The notes: a model not told the origin generated them from the letters alone. DNA of 64,000 bases from Lamellibrachia satsuma (GCA_033239005.1 BSQZ01000060.1:2013501-2077500), one strand, 5' to 3'. Counted from the first letter of the stretch, positions 31,691 to 42,975 are shown. Numbers and translations: made by a program.

Positions 31691-31880
31691 TGTTGAAATT
31701 TCCCTTTTGTTTAAGGGTGCAAAGGCTGGTAGTTTTTAGCATATATACTCTTATCATGTTATTTATAATAAACTACAGTATATCTGTTCTAACATCTTCA
31801 TTGTGTTTTAAGGAAACACACTTTAATTATAATTTGACTGTTGTCTGTTGATGAATACCAACCAACATTCATCATCATTT
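31690..31880 (-). repeat. dispersed repeat arm (same family as 7.5 kb)
   Basis: On the minus strand it shares the AAACTACAG/AATTTGACTG/TCTGTTGATGAATA blocks with the arm at 7480-7620. Non-coding relic. Confidence 0.4.
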
Positions 31881-33050
31881 AGCATGCCTTAGGAAAACAT
31901 TCATGAACAGCTGTCGACTGTTTCTAATTCCTATGGACGACTGTTTCTAATTCCTATGGACACAGTTTACTGGGTCAGGCATTCATCAGTGAATTCATGC
32001 CCATTTCGTCTAACGTGTACTCCCGTTTCACATACAGGTACTGTGGTTTTATGGCTAATTCTGAGACATATTCCCAGTTCACCTACTGTCCAATTAAGGC
32101 CTGCGCCCACTTTGCCTACTCTTAGATCACTTGGTCTACTTGGTACGTGTACATGACTTGGTGTCAACATAATTAAACGTTAATTGGATGTGGTTTCTTT
32201 TAGCAATTCAGGCTTTGCTGAAATCAGAGTTTCTGTTTAGTTAATTTTTTTATATCTAAGATCTTTTTGGATTTAGTAAATGATGTCTGAAAAACTCCAA
32301 TTTACGCATTTTTTTGCAAGTATTAAATTTAAATGGTAATTTTGCAGAGTAGGTGAAGTGGGAATAATGACAGTGAAGAGGTCTGACCACAGTACAAAAT
32401 TGCATTGGTGGGCCATGTTAATGTTTTGTCTGTTTATAAGACAACTTGAACTTCAAAAATTCTGAAACTTTCACAGCAATTGCCATCATCTCATTAACAT
32501 ACTGACCACGTTTTGTCAAAAACGCCCCCACGTTCAATACTCATCAATGTTTGCCATCCGCCTGTTAAACTCTAAAAAATGCACTATTTCACAGCCAGTA
32601 GCTTCTACAAACAAACCTGTGAATATGCCTGCTTAATTGCACTTATGTCACATCATATAAATTGTTTAATTTCTCATATCACAATTTAATACGCCCTACA
32701 TTCGTGTGAAACAATGAACATACTGAGAGGGTTGAATCACTGAGAATAGGCGAAATAGGATAGCTATCCAAAATGCAGAGCAGGCAAAATGGTAATAATA
32801 TATCAGAAGGTGAAATGGGAGTAGGCGAAATGTCCCCTGAAACATTTAAATTTAATACATAATGGTTAGTTTATTTTTTAAAATTTAGTAAATTAGTGAC
32901 CAAACATGATGTTTAGCTAATATACATTGTCCGGCAAACCCATTGTCCATTAGCATGTAGCCAACTTAAATTCTAAAACTGATCCTCCTAAAGAAATGTG
33001 TAGTTACTGAGTAGCTAGGTGACTGAAGACACATACTAACATTTCAGTTG
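31881..33050. other. possible DNA-transposon relic, otherwise featureless
   Basis: CCATTTCGTCTAACGTGTACTCCC (31990-32030) and TTTGCCTACTC (32115) on the plus strand resemble, in inverse orientation, GGTGAAATGGGAGTAGGCGAAATG at about 32812-32835. This hints at terminal inverted repeats of a 0.9-kb element; weak. No gene is seen. Confidence 0.25.
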
Positions 33051-33057
33051 TCAAATA

Positions 33058-33490
33058 GTTGGCAACTACTTTTTAGTTGGCAACTTGTTACTGTTTACAT
33101 GTATGTTCTCTCCCAACAGTTGGCAACACTTTTAGCCAGTCACCGGCCAGTCCATTAACAACAGGTACTGCTAGTTTTTTTCCGTTGGCGACTATTTTTA
33201 GACATTCAGTAAACATCTGCCATTGCTAGTTATTCAGGACAGTTGGCAACTATTTTTAGCCCAGACCTGTTGGCTGTCGGCCACTGAATAGTTGGCAACT
33301 GCCCTTGGGCTATCAGGTAGTCAGAGTTGCCCACACACTGTTTTCAGCAGACTACTGTCTGGGTCAGTAGTGTCTGTCAGGCCACATACTAGTTGGCAAC
33401 TGCTGGGAATCTGTCATTAGGCCAACAGCAAGTCAGTCACACACAGTCTGTGTCTGTAGTGTCTGCCAGACCACTGACTAGTTGGCAACT
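33058..33490. promoter_or_regulatory. seven GTTGGCAAC motifs upstream of the MADF-BESS gene
   Basis: Perfect GTTGGCAAC occurs at about 33058, 33076, 33119, 33242, 33291, 33392 and 33481, with GTTGGCGAC at 33185, in the 500 bp before the start codon. Longer shared context (ACTAGTTGGCAACTGCT, GGAATCT) shows that part of this is a decayed tandem repeat. TTGGC is an NF-I-type half site and GTTGCCAAC resembles an RFX half site, but a regulatory role is only inference. Confidence 0.4.
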
Positions 33491-33557
33491 GCTCGGAATC
33501 TATTAGTGGGCCTTCAGTCACCCACACAATGATTTGACTGTTTGTACAACTGGCACG

Positions 33558-35789
33558 ATGACATGCAACGTGTGGTCTGTCGAGAAAGAGGAGTACTTGA
33601 TCGAATTATGGGAAGAAAGGTCGTGTCTTTATGATACTTCTTCTCGTGACTACAACAACAGACTGAAGAAAGCAAAGGCGTGGGAAGAAATAAGCTTTGC
33701 TCTAGAAGTCCCCGGTAAGCAAGTTTTTTTCATTCAAGTTCAATATACTGTTTGGTACCAATCTTATGGTGTTTTGACAAAAAACCTGAATAAATGTTTT
33801 TGCAAGAGATTGATATTGTAAATCACTATATAACAGTTATTTCATCGATTGACTGCAAACAAATGGTCATAAAAGTTCCTTTGAGTGTGAAATAGGTATG
33901 ATTATCAAACGATAAAAAAGAAATTTTGCAAAAACACACCTTCGTTAAAAATTGCTAGGGCATGCTTGGAACTACTAAGGGCCATTTAGATTGATACCCT
34001 GATTGATCAGGTGACACTGTGTTGTATGACACAGTACAACTAACTTATGTGTTCGTTTAATCAAGTGACATGTATACACACTGCAAAATGTGACTTTTAA
34101 CTTGCGCCAACCCTGACTTGAGATTTTAAGAAAGTTTACGATGAGTGCATCACCTGTCGTTAATAATATTCAACAATCTGTATTTCAGTCCTAGAAGTGC
34201 ACAGACACGTCTGTTCTCTGCGGACACAGTTTACACGATGCATCAAGAAGTCAGTCAGTAGCAGTGGGCGGAAAAAGACACAGAGACAGGCCTGGCTCCT
34301 CACAAACCTCAACTTCCTGAGAATTTACACAAGGAATCCGGGGTCAACATCAAATCTAGAGGTGAGTTCTGCTGTAGAAACTGCAACACATATGAAGTGA
34401 TATTTAACATCATTTGTTTGTTTTGGCTCAATACACAGTAATCAGTATGTAGTGTCAAATGTATTGATAGCTATGTGCAGTTAATTTGATGGACTGCATC
34501 TTCAAACTACACTGACATATTCCATCCAGGATGTATTGTGAAAGAGAAGTTGGTTGATTGATGGAATTTTCATAATAATGAAACAAATTTCTTTTAATCA
34601 CAGGTATACTTACTCAACGTTTCGGCCACCGTCGGTAGTCCCAATAGTTGTGATTAAAAGAAAATAATTTCTTCATTATTATTTGTGGGGCGTGGTAACG
34701 TAGTGGTTAGAATGTGGGGCTGTCATTTGAGAAAACCCAGGTTCAAATCCTCTTGCTGGCGTTTCGAAGCTTTGGCAATTTCGTTCATTCCACGTTGCCA
34801 TAGTTCACTCAGCTGTAGAAATGAGTACCTGGCTACAGACTGAGAAGGATATCTGAACGAATAGTCTTCGCGCATAATTGAAGCGTGGCTGAATGCTTCC
34901 CAGAGAAAATTAAATGGCATTGGAATGAAAAGGTCTGTCAGAGGGTGAAATGTAAAGTGCTTTCAACAGTCCCAAGGACTGGATACTGCATTATAGAAGA
35001 ACCTACCTTTACCTTTGTTGTTATCTACCAACTTTATGACATTTTCACCAATTTTCATGTTTTATAAAAAATTATACACCATTTCTTGCAAGGTCGAGGT
35101 GTAAGTCAGTTGACTGAATGAAAAAGATTTTAAATATCTAAATTAGTTCACTGCAATATATGAACCTGGTCGACATCCCTGTAAAAAGTAAATTTTTTTA
35201 GATGTCCATGTCGTTCAAGGGAGAGGACATCGATGAGGATTACGCTGACACCGCCGATGGGGAACTCAAAGAGTCGGGCCAGTTGAGTTCTGATGAGGAA
35301 GCTACCGATTATGATGTCACTTCATGCCAAGGTTACGAAGTGGACAGTCAGGAATTGACCAAAGTTCAATCCACCAAGAGGCGTCTGGCTGACGAAGGTG
35401 TCAGCCAGGGGTCGGTCCAAGTTCCATCAACCAAGAGGCCCTTGGAGCCGAGGGTGAGGTTGGGGATGAAGCGATCATGGGAGGGTATGAACAGGCGCGA
35501 GGGTGTGGACAGGCATGAGGGTACCGTCAGGCGCGAGGGTGCCGATAGGCAGGAGCGTGTGGACAGGAGGGAACTGGAGATTTTGCAGGAAATGATGTCT
35601 GTGCTGAGTGCTCTGACATCAGTGCTGACGAAGAAGGAAGATGACGATGAGGATGCACTGTTCGCTCAGTTCCTCGCCAGAGAGTTCAGGTCGATTGCTG
35701 ATCCAGCCATGAGAGCCCACTTACGCAGCCAGGTGCATGCTCTCATAGTGGAGACTAAATATGGCCAGAGGCAGTATGGCGCAGTATGA
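33558..35789 (+). CDS. MADF-BESS domain DNA-binding protein, three exons
   Basis: Exons 33558-33714, 34189-34361 and 35202-35789 join in frame (phases 1 and 0) to give 305 residues. Introns of 474 and 840 bp have GTAAGC...TTTCAG and GTGAGT...TTTTTAG ends. Residues about 13-95, across exons 1 and 2, form a MADF domain: YLIELWEERSCLYDTSSRDY, then KAWEEISFALEVP, VCSLRTQFTRCIKKS and NFLRIY. Residues 110-200 are acidic/polar, then an R/E-rich repeat (REGVDRHEG type). Residues about 256-300 form a BESS-like tail, EDDDEDALFAQFLAREFRSI to HALIVETKYG. MADF binds DNA and BESS mediates protein contacts, so a nuclear transcription regulator is likely. ATG 33558 was chosen as the first ATG in frame; the frame extends upstream without another ATG. 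A domesticated PIF/Harbinger accessory protein is the main alternative. Confidence 0.8.
34562..34683. repeat. inverted repeat in intron 2
   Basis: Arms TAATGAAACAAATTTCTTTT plus AATCACA and TGTGATTAAAAGAAAATAAT plus TTCTTCATTA surround a loop with CAACGTTTCGGCCACCGTCG. On the minus strand the loop reads CTACCGACGGTGGCCGAAAC, resembling a decayed hammerhead-ribozyme core of the kind found in Penelope-like ends (normally CTGATGA...GAAAC). The structure is certain; the ribozyme reading is tentative. Confidence 0.55.
34688..35017 (+). mobile_element. second-family SINE in intron 2, sense orientation
   Basis: A box TAACGTAGTGGTTAGAATG, B box GGTTCAAATCC, body CTTGCTGGCGTTTCGAAGC, GTGGCTGAATGCTTCCCAGA, tail GTAAAGTGCTTTCAACAGTC and (ACCTTT)n. 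It is the longest copy in the window. It lies in the same orientation as the host gene and does not disturb the splice sites. Confidence 0.88.
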
Positions 35790-35835
35790 CAGTCGCCAAC
35801 TGCATCCTACACACAATATGTACAGTGAGACTGCC

Positions 35836-35841
35836 AATAAA
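35836..35841 (+). promoter_or_regulatory. AATAAA polyadenylation signal
   Basis: Perfect AATAAA 47 bp after the MADF-BESS stop codon and about 110 bp before the 27-bp array, so the array is probably outside the mature transcript. Confidence 0.6.
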
Positions 35842-35947
35842 TTACTTTAATGTTCATCCCTCCCCAGATCAGGCCTAAGGACATCACATGCATCAGATGC
35901 AAGACCTGGGTCCAGCATCCAGCCAGCAACAGGTAGTCCAGTTGTTG

Positions 35948-37028
35948 CAGACTGGCAACACTCCCCAGTGTGCCCTGACTGCCAACACTCCCCAGTGTGC
36001 CCTGACTGCCAACACTCCCCAGTGTATCCCGACTGGCAACACTGCCCAGTGTGTCCTGACTGGCAACACTCCCCAGTGTGTCTCGACTGGCAACACTCCC
36101 CAGTGTGTCCCGACTGGCAACACTGCCCAGTGTGTCACGTCTGCCAACACTCCCCAGTGTGTCTCGACTGGCAACACTCCCCAGTGTGTCCCGACTGGCA
36201 ACACTGCCCAGTGTGTCCCGGCTGGCAACACTCCCCAGTGTGTCTCGACTGGCAACACTCCCCAGTGTGTCTCGACTAGCAACACTCCCCAGTGTGTCTC
36301 GATTGGCAACACTCCCCAGTGTGTCTCGACTGCCCACACTCCCCAGTGTGTCTCGACTGGCAACACTCCCCAGTGTGTCTCGACTAGCAACACTCCCCAG
36401 TGTGTCTCGACTGGCAACACTCCCCAGTGTGCCCCGGCTGCCAACACTCCCCAGTGTGTCTCGACTGGCAACACTCCACGTTGTGTCCTGGCTGGCAACA
36501 CTGCCCAGTGTGTCCCGACTGGCAACACTCCCCAGTGTGTCCCGGCTGCCAACACTCCACGTTGTGTCCTGGCTGGCAACACTCCTCAGTGTGCCCTGAC
36601 TGGCAACACTCCCAGGTGTTGCCAGGGCAACACCCCACAGTCTGTCATGGCTGGCAACACTCCTCAGTGTGTCCTGGCTGGCAACACTCCTCAGTGTGTC
36701 CCGACTGGCAACACTCCCCAGTGTTGTCAGGGTTCCACATTGTGTCCTGACTGGCAACACTTCACGGCATGTCCTGGCTGGCAACACTCCTCAGTGTGTC
36801 CCGACTGGCAACACTCCCCAGTGTTGTCAGGGTTCCACATTGTGTCCTGACTGGCAACACTTCACAGCGTGCTGGCAGGCAACACTCCTCAGTGTGTCCC
36901 GACTGGCAACACTCCCCAGTGTTGTCAGGGTTCCACATTGTGTCCTGACTGGCAACACTTCACGGCGTGTCCTGGCTGGCAACACTCCTCAGTGTGTCCT
37001 GGCTGGCAATGCTCCACAGTGTGTGCAA
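35948..37028. repeat. 27-bp minisatellite with a 100-bp higher-order end
   Basis: Unit TGGCAACACTCCCCAGTGTG plus TCCCGAC, about 38 units, with variants (TCTCGAC, GCCAACACT, CTGCCCAG, CCACGTTGTG). In 36720-37000 a compound unit of about 100 bp, marked by GTTGTCAGGGTTCCACATTG, occurs three times (36721, 36821, 36919). Because 27 is a multiple of three, five frames stay open; no coding is implied. Confidence 0.93.
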
Positions 37029-37069
37029 CACTCTAGTGCCTACTCTAGTTCTAAAGCAGCCTCTCTCCT

Positions 37070-37310
37070 TGAAACCAACATCACCAGGAAAGAGAGGTGG
37101 AGACATGAGTGGGGATCAACAGACACCAGAAACAAGAACCTTGTCCCGCACCCTACAATTGAACCTGCTGGATTTAACCTTCCTCGACGCCAGTGGACCA
37201 CCATCAACTTCATCAGAACTCTACATGGACTATGCACACATCTGATGCACAAAACCAGCAAACTGTTGATCATATCATCAACCATGAAAATTAATATGTA
37301 TAATGAAAGA
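37070..37310 (+). pseudogene. LINE ORF2 C-terminal fragment (PGFxLPRxxWxxxNRxRT type)
   Basis: Plus strand: ERWRHEW, then PHPTIEPAGFNLPRRQWTTI and NFIRTLHGLCTHLMHK. After a small deletion and frame change, QQTVDHIINH follows. The motif set (PGFxLPRxxWxxLNRxRTGHGxC, then QTxxHIxxxCP) is typical of the tail of some LINE ORF2 proteins. The usual CDCG zinc-knuckle segment is deleted. It starts directly at the end of the 27-bp array. Confidence 0.75.
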
Positions 37311-37724
37311 AGGTACATTGAGAATGTGTGGTTTTGCAGGTAACATTTGTACATCATTCACTTCAGTGTATATAAAATGTGCATGGCTTTGTTTATTCAA
37401 TAACTTTATTCCAAATATTTTGTGAAGATATTCATATTCAGTTCATATATAGTAGATGCTAGTCAACTACAGTGGCCTCTCATATGGACACCCGATGTAA
37501 GGAACATCCAATCCTCTTAAAGGAACGATTTTGAAAAACCCCTCCCTGCACTGCGATGTTGATCACCCCCTTCATTCCCATAAGGAACAACAGATACAGA
37601 CACAATTTGACAGAGTCTGAATGTGATCTGTACAGTTAGATTCTATAGGAATGTATGTATTTCTATGGGAAATATGTGGTGTTGCAATTTTATGCAGTAC
37701 CTAAAGGGAAACAAAAGTCATGGT
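37311..37724. other. possible pogo-like terminus, otherwise featureless
   Basis: CTACAGTGGCCTCTCATATGGACACC at about 37469-37494 resembles the left ends of the pogo-like elements listed above, but no matching right end was found. Confidence 0.25.
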
Positions 37725-38434
37725 GTTTGGTGATTTTTTTTAATAAAAAAATCTTATTTTTAAAATTTAGATCAGATTTTTTTTTATTTGATTTTTTGTT
37801 TTAATCTGGTATGTATACATTTATATAGATGTTTATATTTATAAACTCTTTCAAACTTGTTCCATTCAAATCGATTTGGGTACTTGTCTTAACAGAGGGT
37901 ACCCCCTGTAGTTGTATAATCTGTCTTGGAAAGAAAAGCATGTTGTGTGTCTGTGGCTGTAGCAGTGCTAATTATTGTTTGCTGAGAGGGTGGATTAGCA
38001 CCTGACCAGGGCTCTGTGAACTCTAAGGGTCTCTAACCAGACTACAAACTTGTACAGTATTAGACAATTGTAGCCCAGACTGTCTCACTTGAGTCAACAT
38101 ACTCAATTGGTAACACCTAGCACAAGCTCTAAGTGGACTCAGGGCTACTGACTTGAAAAGATACTTGCTCTGGAAGACAAGTTTGTGTGGCTTCACTGAA
38201 TTCAGAAACGGAATAGCTCAAACATACACAGTGTCATAAAATATTTGACTATCAGGCTATCTGGTGTCAATAATGCTACACAAGTGCGCACTTATTGTGC
38301 TTTTGTATTAAAAAACATACAAAACTTTGTTGATCTCGATGCTTGTAAACAATTATTTGTGTTCAATTCATATAAGTGATAAAAAAATCATAAATCAATG
38401 ATTTTTTTGGAATTATTTAAATCAAACAACCCTG
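37725..38434 (+). mobile_element. hAT-like element, copy without its left terminus
   Basis: Collinear and about 85-90% similar by eye to the complete element at 60035-60840, including AATCTGGTATGTATACATTT, CTGAGAGGGTGGATTAGCAC and GATACTTGCTCTGGAAGACA. It ends AAATCAAACAACCCTG. The left CAGGGTTG end is missing, and about 45 bp present in the other copy (60210-60260) is absent here. Confidence 0.82.
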
Positions 38435-38904
38435 GCTGCACCATACTGTTAGATAACCCTACATCACGAGTGTCTAGCAAAATTTGCTCTCCAAATGAAA
38501 ATATATTTGTATACACCTACTCCTATATTTGCCAATATGATATGGCTATGCTGTTTGCATACAAACTCAATTTATGTAACATATTTTGGCCTTTGTTTAC
38601 TAAACTAGTCCTCTTTCTGAGAAAACAGCACGTTTGTTTGAGACTTTGTGTTGGTTCTATGTGTACCGGATTCCCTTCCTTTCCCTAGAACTGCACACAC
38701 GCTTATCGGTCTTGCTGGTTGACATGTCAGCCCTCAGTCAACAAGAAAAATGACCAGAATCTCCCACTTATATAGCACATTCTGAATAAACCAGTGGCAT
38801 GAAATTCTTGATTTTGGTTTTAGCATAGCCACAAAACCATGACTTTTGTTTGGCTTTAATTCCACAAAAAATGCAGGATACATGTGGCTCTGGGGGAGAG
38901 GCAC

Positions 38905-39095
38905 TTAGTGCATTGTACCACCCTTCAGACCAATTCAATGTCTTAGTGCATTGTACCACCCTTCAGACCAATTCCATGTCTTAGTGCATTGTACCACCCT
39001 TCAGACCAATTCCATGTCTTAGTGCATTGTACCACCCTTCAGACCAATTCCATGTCTTAGTGCATTGTACCACCCTTCAGACCAATTCCATGTCT
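38905..39095. repeat. 38-bp minisatellite, five copies
   Basis: Unit CTTAGTGCATTGTACCACCC plus TTCAGACCAATTCCATGT; copies are nearly identical (one CAATG for CCATG). Confidence 0.95.
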
Positions 39096-39099
39096 TGTG

Positions 39100-40590
39100 G
39101 GTAAATGTTCTGTGTTCAATGCATGTCAATGCATGCAACGCATTTAGGATATCAAATCACACATTACACTTATTGGGAAATTAAGGGTAAATATTTTAAC
39201 ATCTCACAATGCATTTTTACGATGAAGGGTACAAACGAAGAGGTCTCAATGAATCGATCAATTACTGAATTAATCTGTGGTATGGAACAATGCATACTTT
39301 TACACGTTAAAGGGTGCAAAATAGCAATTAAATGGTTTAGTTGTTCAGCCTTACACATTTAAGCAATCATTTTATTGTTCTAAACTTGTAATGATGGATT
39401 GGTAACTCTAAACATTGTAACACGTGGTATAGAAATGACAGCACTTTTAGCTATTGTGATAGATGATTGATACATTGGAAATAAAAACATTTCAACAGTG
39501 TCATTAGATGTGTTTGTGATATTTTGGATAAAACATTCCCTGGTATACACTGGTTGTGGAGATTGGATCAATAGCCTTATACAATTCAAGCCGGAGTGAC
39601 GAACCCAGAAGCTGGCTACTTCAAATGTTACACCTAGTGATGTAACAGCATGTATTCACTCAACCGCGGAGAAATTGACAGGACATAGGGCATGCATTGT
39701 CACTGATAAATCACCCGCTACGTCATAGAACATTAAACCCTGGTTATTGTGTGTTTTGTAGCCTTGTCTTTGTTGGCCGACTAAAAGCGTTGGTGCTGTG
39801 TTTGCCTGCAGGTTTTTACAGTGTTCACAAATAGACACAAATGTGATGCCCTTTTCATGCCTCATTGTGAAAGAAATTGTGTAGTCTAATTAAGGATGTG
39901 GGCGATTTATTGAGTGCCATAAATATCATGGCTGTAGATGACGCTGACTTGTGTTAATACATAGGTTTAATGCTGTTTGTTTGATATCTTTTTGACAGAC
40001 CACTGATAATTGGCAGTATACATCCATACAGTTGAGTGTTTCCTATACAGTTTGTCGTCAAATTTGTCTAAACCTTTTTAGGTGCTGATTTCTAGTAATG
40101 AATCTTTCATCTTCATTAGATTTGCATTGATTATTGTTATTTCTATGTTTGCCATTATTATATGTAAAGAAATAATGTGTGATACCAATATTAATGTTAA
40201 AAACCAAATTCAAGGCTTTAAACAATAGACCTTGTTAAACCTGAACCAAGTCATAATTTAAACATAGCATTAAAAAAACAATCTTGAAAGGTTGGACTGT
40301 CACGGAAGCCATTCAACATATTGTGAATAATCCTTTGCTGTGTTTAACAGGTTGGCATAATTGGGTGGTCGAACTTCTAATGTAGAATTTTGGATCAACG
40401 TCATAATTCAGTTGTCAATATTTTGATATTGGATCAATATCAGATACACAACTACTAATCAACCACAATCTAATGACAGAATCTAAAATGTTAATGTCTT
40501 TCCATGGGTAGTTGTTGCATGTTAATTACCATGTTAATTACCATATGTACCTGCCAGAGCTGCTGTGATGAGACTATTTCTGGAGGGGTT
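39100..40590. other. no supported gene
   Basis: Short open frames on both strands only, without domains or splice structure. At 39590-39615 the minus strand has a GTAGCCAGCTTCTGGGTTCG, tRNA B-box-like, that may be a SINE scrap. Confidence 0.3.
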
Positions 40591-40599
40591 AATCCCGGG

Positions 40600-40665
40600 T
40601 TAACAAGGTATTTAACAAGCTCCAGAGGGCAAGTGGACAAGGAAGCTATTGGCTTTCCAAGAGTC
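40600..40665 (-). mobile_element. LINE 3'-end fragment
   Basis: In reverse complement, GGAAAGCCAATAGCTTCCTT and GTCCACTTGCCCTCTGG match the 3' UTR of the LINE at 63.0-63.44 kb. Confidence 0.6.
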
Positions 40666-40969
40666 CCACAAATGTTCATCTATTTATAACCTGATAATCA
40701 GGTAGCTGTCAATTTTGTTTTTAAACATCCACACCTCTGCTAGTTGTTTGCCTGTAACAACTTGGCGAAGTTCATCATATGATTTAGGCGAAACACAATA
40801 ATGAGAAAGGAATATAAAAGAGCCAACTGTGGCATACGATACTGAAGCAAAGATTCAATTAAATTGACATGACTGTTGAAATTCACTTTTATCACAATAT
40901 TGCTCTCAAGAACATCTTGAAACATCAACTTGTACAAAATTGTTTGGCAAGGGTTCCGGTAATTACCCG

Positions 40970-41330
40970 GTCTCCTTGTTTCTCTCACTCGGTATCACTT
41001 CTTAAATCATTGCATTGACTCCCTATTTGATATCGCATTATTTTAAAGATCTGTACAGTTACCTATCAAGCACTTTCATCCAAGCAACCAGCATATTTAC
41101 ATTCACTGCTCACTCCTGCAAGACAGCCCAGACAGCTTTGATCATCTAATTCCAATCTACTTTTTGTTCCCAGTGTTAAGACAAATGTTAGAACTAGAGC
41201 TTTTTCAGTTGTTACACCGGCTCTGTGGAACTCACTCCGTTTGTGTATAAATATAACAACATTTTGCCATAAACTAAAAACCCACCTGTTTAAACTTGCT
41301 TATCCTGCATAGCTCCACAATGTATCAGTC
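40970..41330 (+). pseudogene. LINE RT ORF C-terminus
   Basis: Plus strand in one frame with two early stops: ILKICTVTYQALSSKQPAYL, HSLLTPARQPRQL, a stop, SSNSNLLFVPSVKTNVRTRA, FSVVTPALWNSLRLCI and CHKLKTHLFKLAYPA. The LRSS/LxVP/RAFSxxxPxLWNxLP/FKxxLKTxLF succession is the end of CR1/L2-type ORF2. It is a different lineage from the copies at 10.9 and 47.6 kb by sequence. Confidence 0.82.
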
Positions 41331-42043
41331 TGTTTACAACTGGAACTGCTTGTCGATTAGGAACTGGTAACCCCTTTTGTTTTGGTGTGCTGCCGAGCTT
41401 GGGTCTCCCGAGGATTTTAGCACAATGGAAGTATTTTATATTGTATTGTATTACATTGACTCTGTGGAAGTATTATCAATTGTCTCCTAAAAATGGCACT
41501 GGAAAGGTAGGTTTGGAGTTATGGTTATGGTTAAGATTATTTTCTTTCTATTTTTTATGGGGGCTTTTTTACTGGAGGGTTTTTTCCGGGTATTTTTCTC
41601 CAGGGGGCTTTTGCAGCCACCTATTTGAGAACCCCTGACCTACCTTATCATGAACACTACCTGCGTAGGTAGGTGTTCGTAGCATCAAGAACGTACCCTC
41701 CAGACTATATTGCAAGCCAGAATGGCAGCCGTAATGATGCATTGTCACATGGTTGCATGGCTCGATGGCACGGCAGAAGTGTAATGAAATCATGCACAAC
41801 GGATGATTTACTGTGTCTTGTGAATATTGCATGATGTGCTGGTGTAGTGGCTCGCAGCTTATGTCGTAATATCAACACTAGGCTTCTACCTGCCTAGTTC
41901 ACTGCAGCAATTGCTTCTCGATTTCCCAGTTGGTGTTGCATTCTATCTTAACCAGCAACAATACTTTTTGATGGGAATGAAAATTTAATAATAGAATTGC
42001 TTCCAAGTTCATCTTGCTAGCCCTAGTGGTGAAGTTGTATATT

Positions 42044-42048
<5 letters not shown>
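41331..42048. other. no supported feature
   Basis: Unique-looking sequence; the open frames overlap on both strands and lack domains. Confidence 0.35.

Positions 42049-42075
<27 letters not shown>
42049..42075. repeat. (TA)n short tract
   Basis: About 13 TA dinucleotides. Downstream, 42370-42480 carries an arm of the dispersed repeat family seen at 7.5 kb. Confidence 0.9.
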
Positions 42076-42079
<4 letters not shown>

Positions 42080-42518
42080 GACTTAATTAGGGCTTTGCCA
42101 GGTCACTGGTTTAGTACACTAGGATAGCTTGCATCTTAAATATTTTTTTATTGTACCGTTCCAGATTCATTTTATGAAAAATTTAACCTGTAATATCTAC
42201 TACAACGTGGTAGCTTGTTTGTGGAAATTTTTTTTTTGTTTTTTGGGAAATCGTCAGAAAGCCATAAAATTATTTTTGATGTGCATCTGGTCAAAATTAA
42301 ACGAAATTTGATGCCAAAACTGGTCAGGATAACAGTAATTTTAATTTTTTTAAATGGTTCGTTATATAATTAATAACACATTTCGGTGGTCAATATTTTA
42401 GAATAGATATGATTTTATAACATATAGCATGACTTTATGATAAAAACAATCCAAGTTTGCACCTTTGATATGTATATTCAAAAGTAGTATACTGTGGGAA
42501 ATTTGGACTAGTATTGAC

Positions 42519-42690
42519 AGTAAGACTGTTAAGAGTATTTGGATGGCATTGGCCATGGCCTCCATTTAGCTTAAATTTTTTTGTTTTGTGTATAACCTGT
42601 TCGCCACCATGTGGTAGCATGGTAAACTATTGGGTGACAAAGCTAAGCCCTCTTTTGGCCGCCCTCTGTGAGATCCTAGATGTGCCACTG
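42519..42690 (-). mobile_element. hAT-type MITE, third copy
   Basis: In reverse complement it starts CAGTGGCACATCTAGGATCT and includes TAGTTTACCATGCTACCACA and CTAAATGGAGGCCATGGCC. Collinear with the 154-bp copies. The far terminus (near 42519) has diverged. Confidence 0.78.
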
Positions 42691-42734
42691 GTGCTTCAAG
42701 TGGTTGTTGAAGAGACGTTCCCTTGCTAATCCTC

Positions 42735-42975
42735 ACAGCTGGACAGACTTCACATGCCGCTGTGTACAGTTTATAAGCAGTCTGTTTGGGAAGCAGATGA
42801 GGAAATATCTGAATGGGGGTTGGACATCCGATCTTTCACTTCCATTGGCACGGGAACCAAGTAGAGGGACCAATGGCTATAAGCGTCTATTCCAAAAGAC
42901 ACAGGCAAAGTGGGGGTAACGGCAGCAGGTAGACTCGAACCTAGGTCTGAGGGTAGACCGCAGTACCAATGCATC
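42735..42975 (-). mobile_element. tRNA-derived SINE, first family
   Basis: Minus strand: GGTACTGCGGTCTACCCTCA, B box GGTTCGAGTCT (42931-42941), CACCTGCTGCCGTTACCCC-like body, GCCTGTGTCTTTTGGAATAG, and ACTTGGTTCCCGTGCCAATG. The order agrees with the copy at 5.7 kb. Confidence 0.78.

Noticed and set aside
33534..33557. Translation start of the MADF gene upstream of the ATG at 33558
   Set aside because: The upstream part of the open frame begins only with a TTG; the first in-frame ATG is at 33558 and the MADF domain starts after it.
35807..37028. Cysteine- and serine-rich repeat proteins downstream of the MADF-BESS gene, or an extension of that gene
   Set aside because: 27-bp array open in most frames; the host gene has a clear stop at 35789 and a poly(A) signal at 35836 before it.
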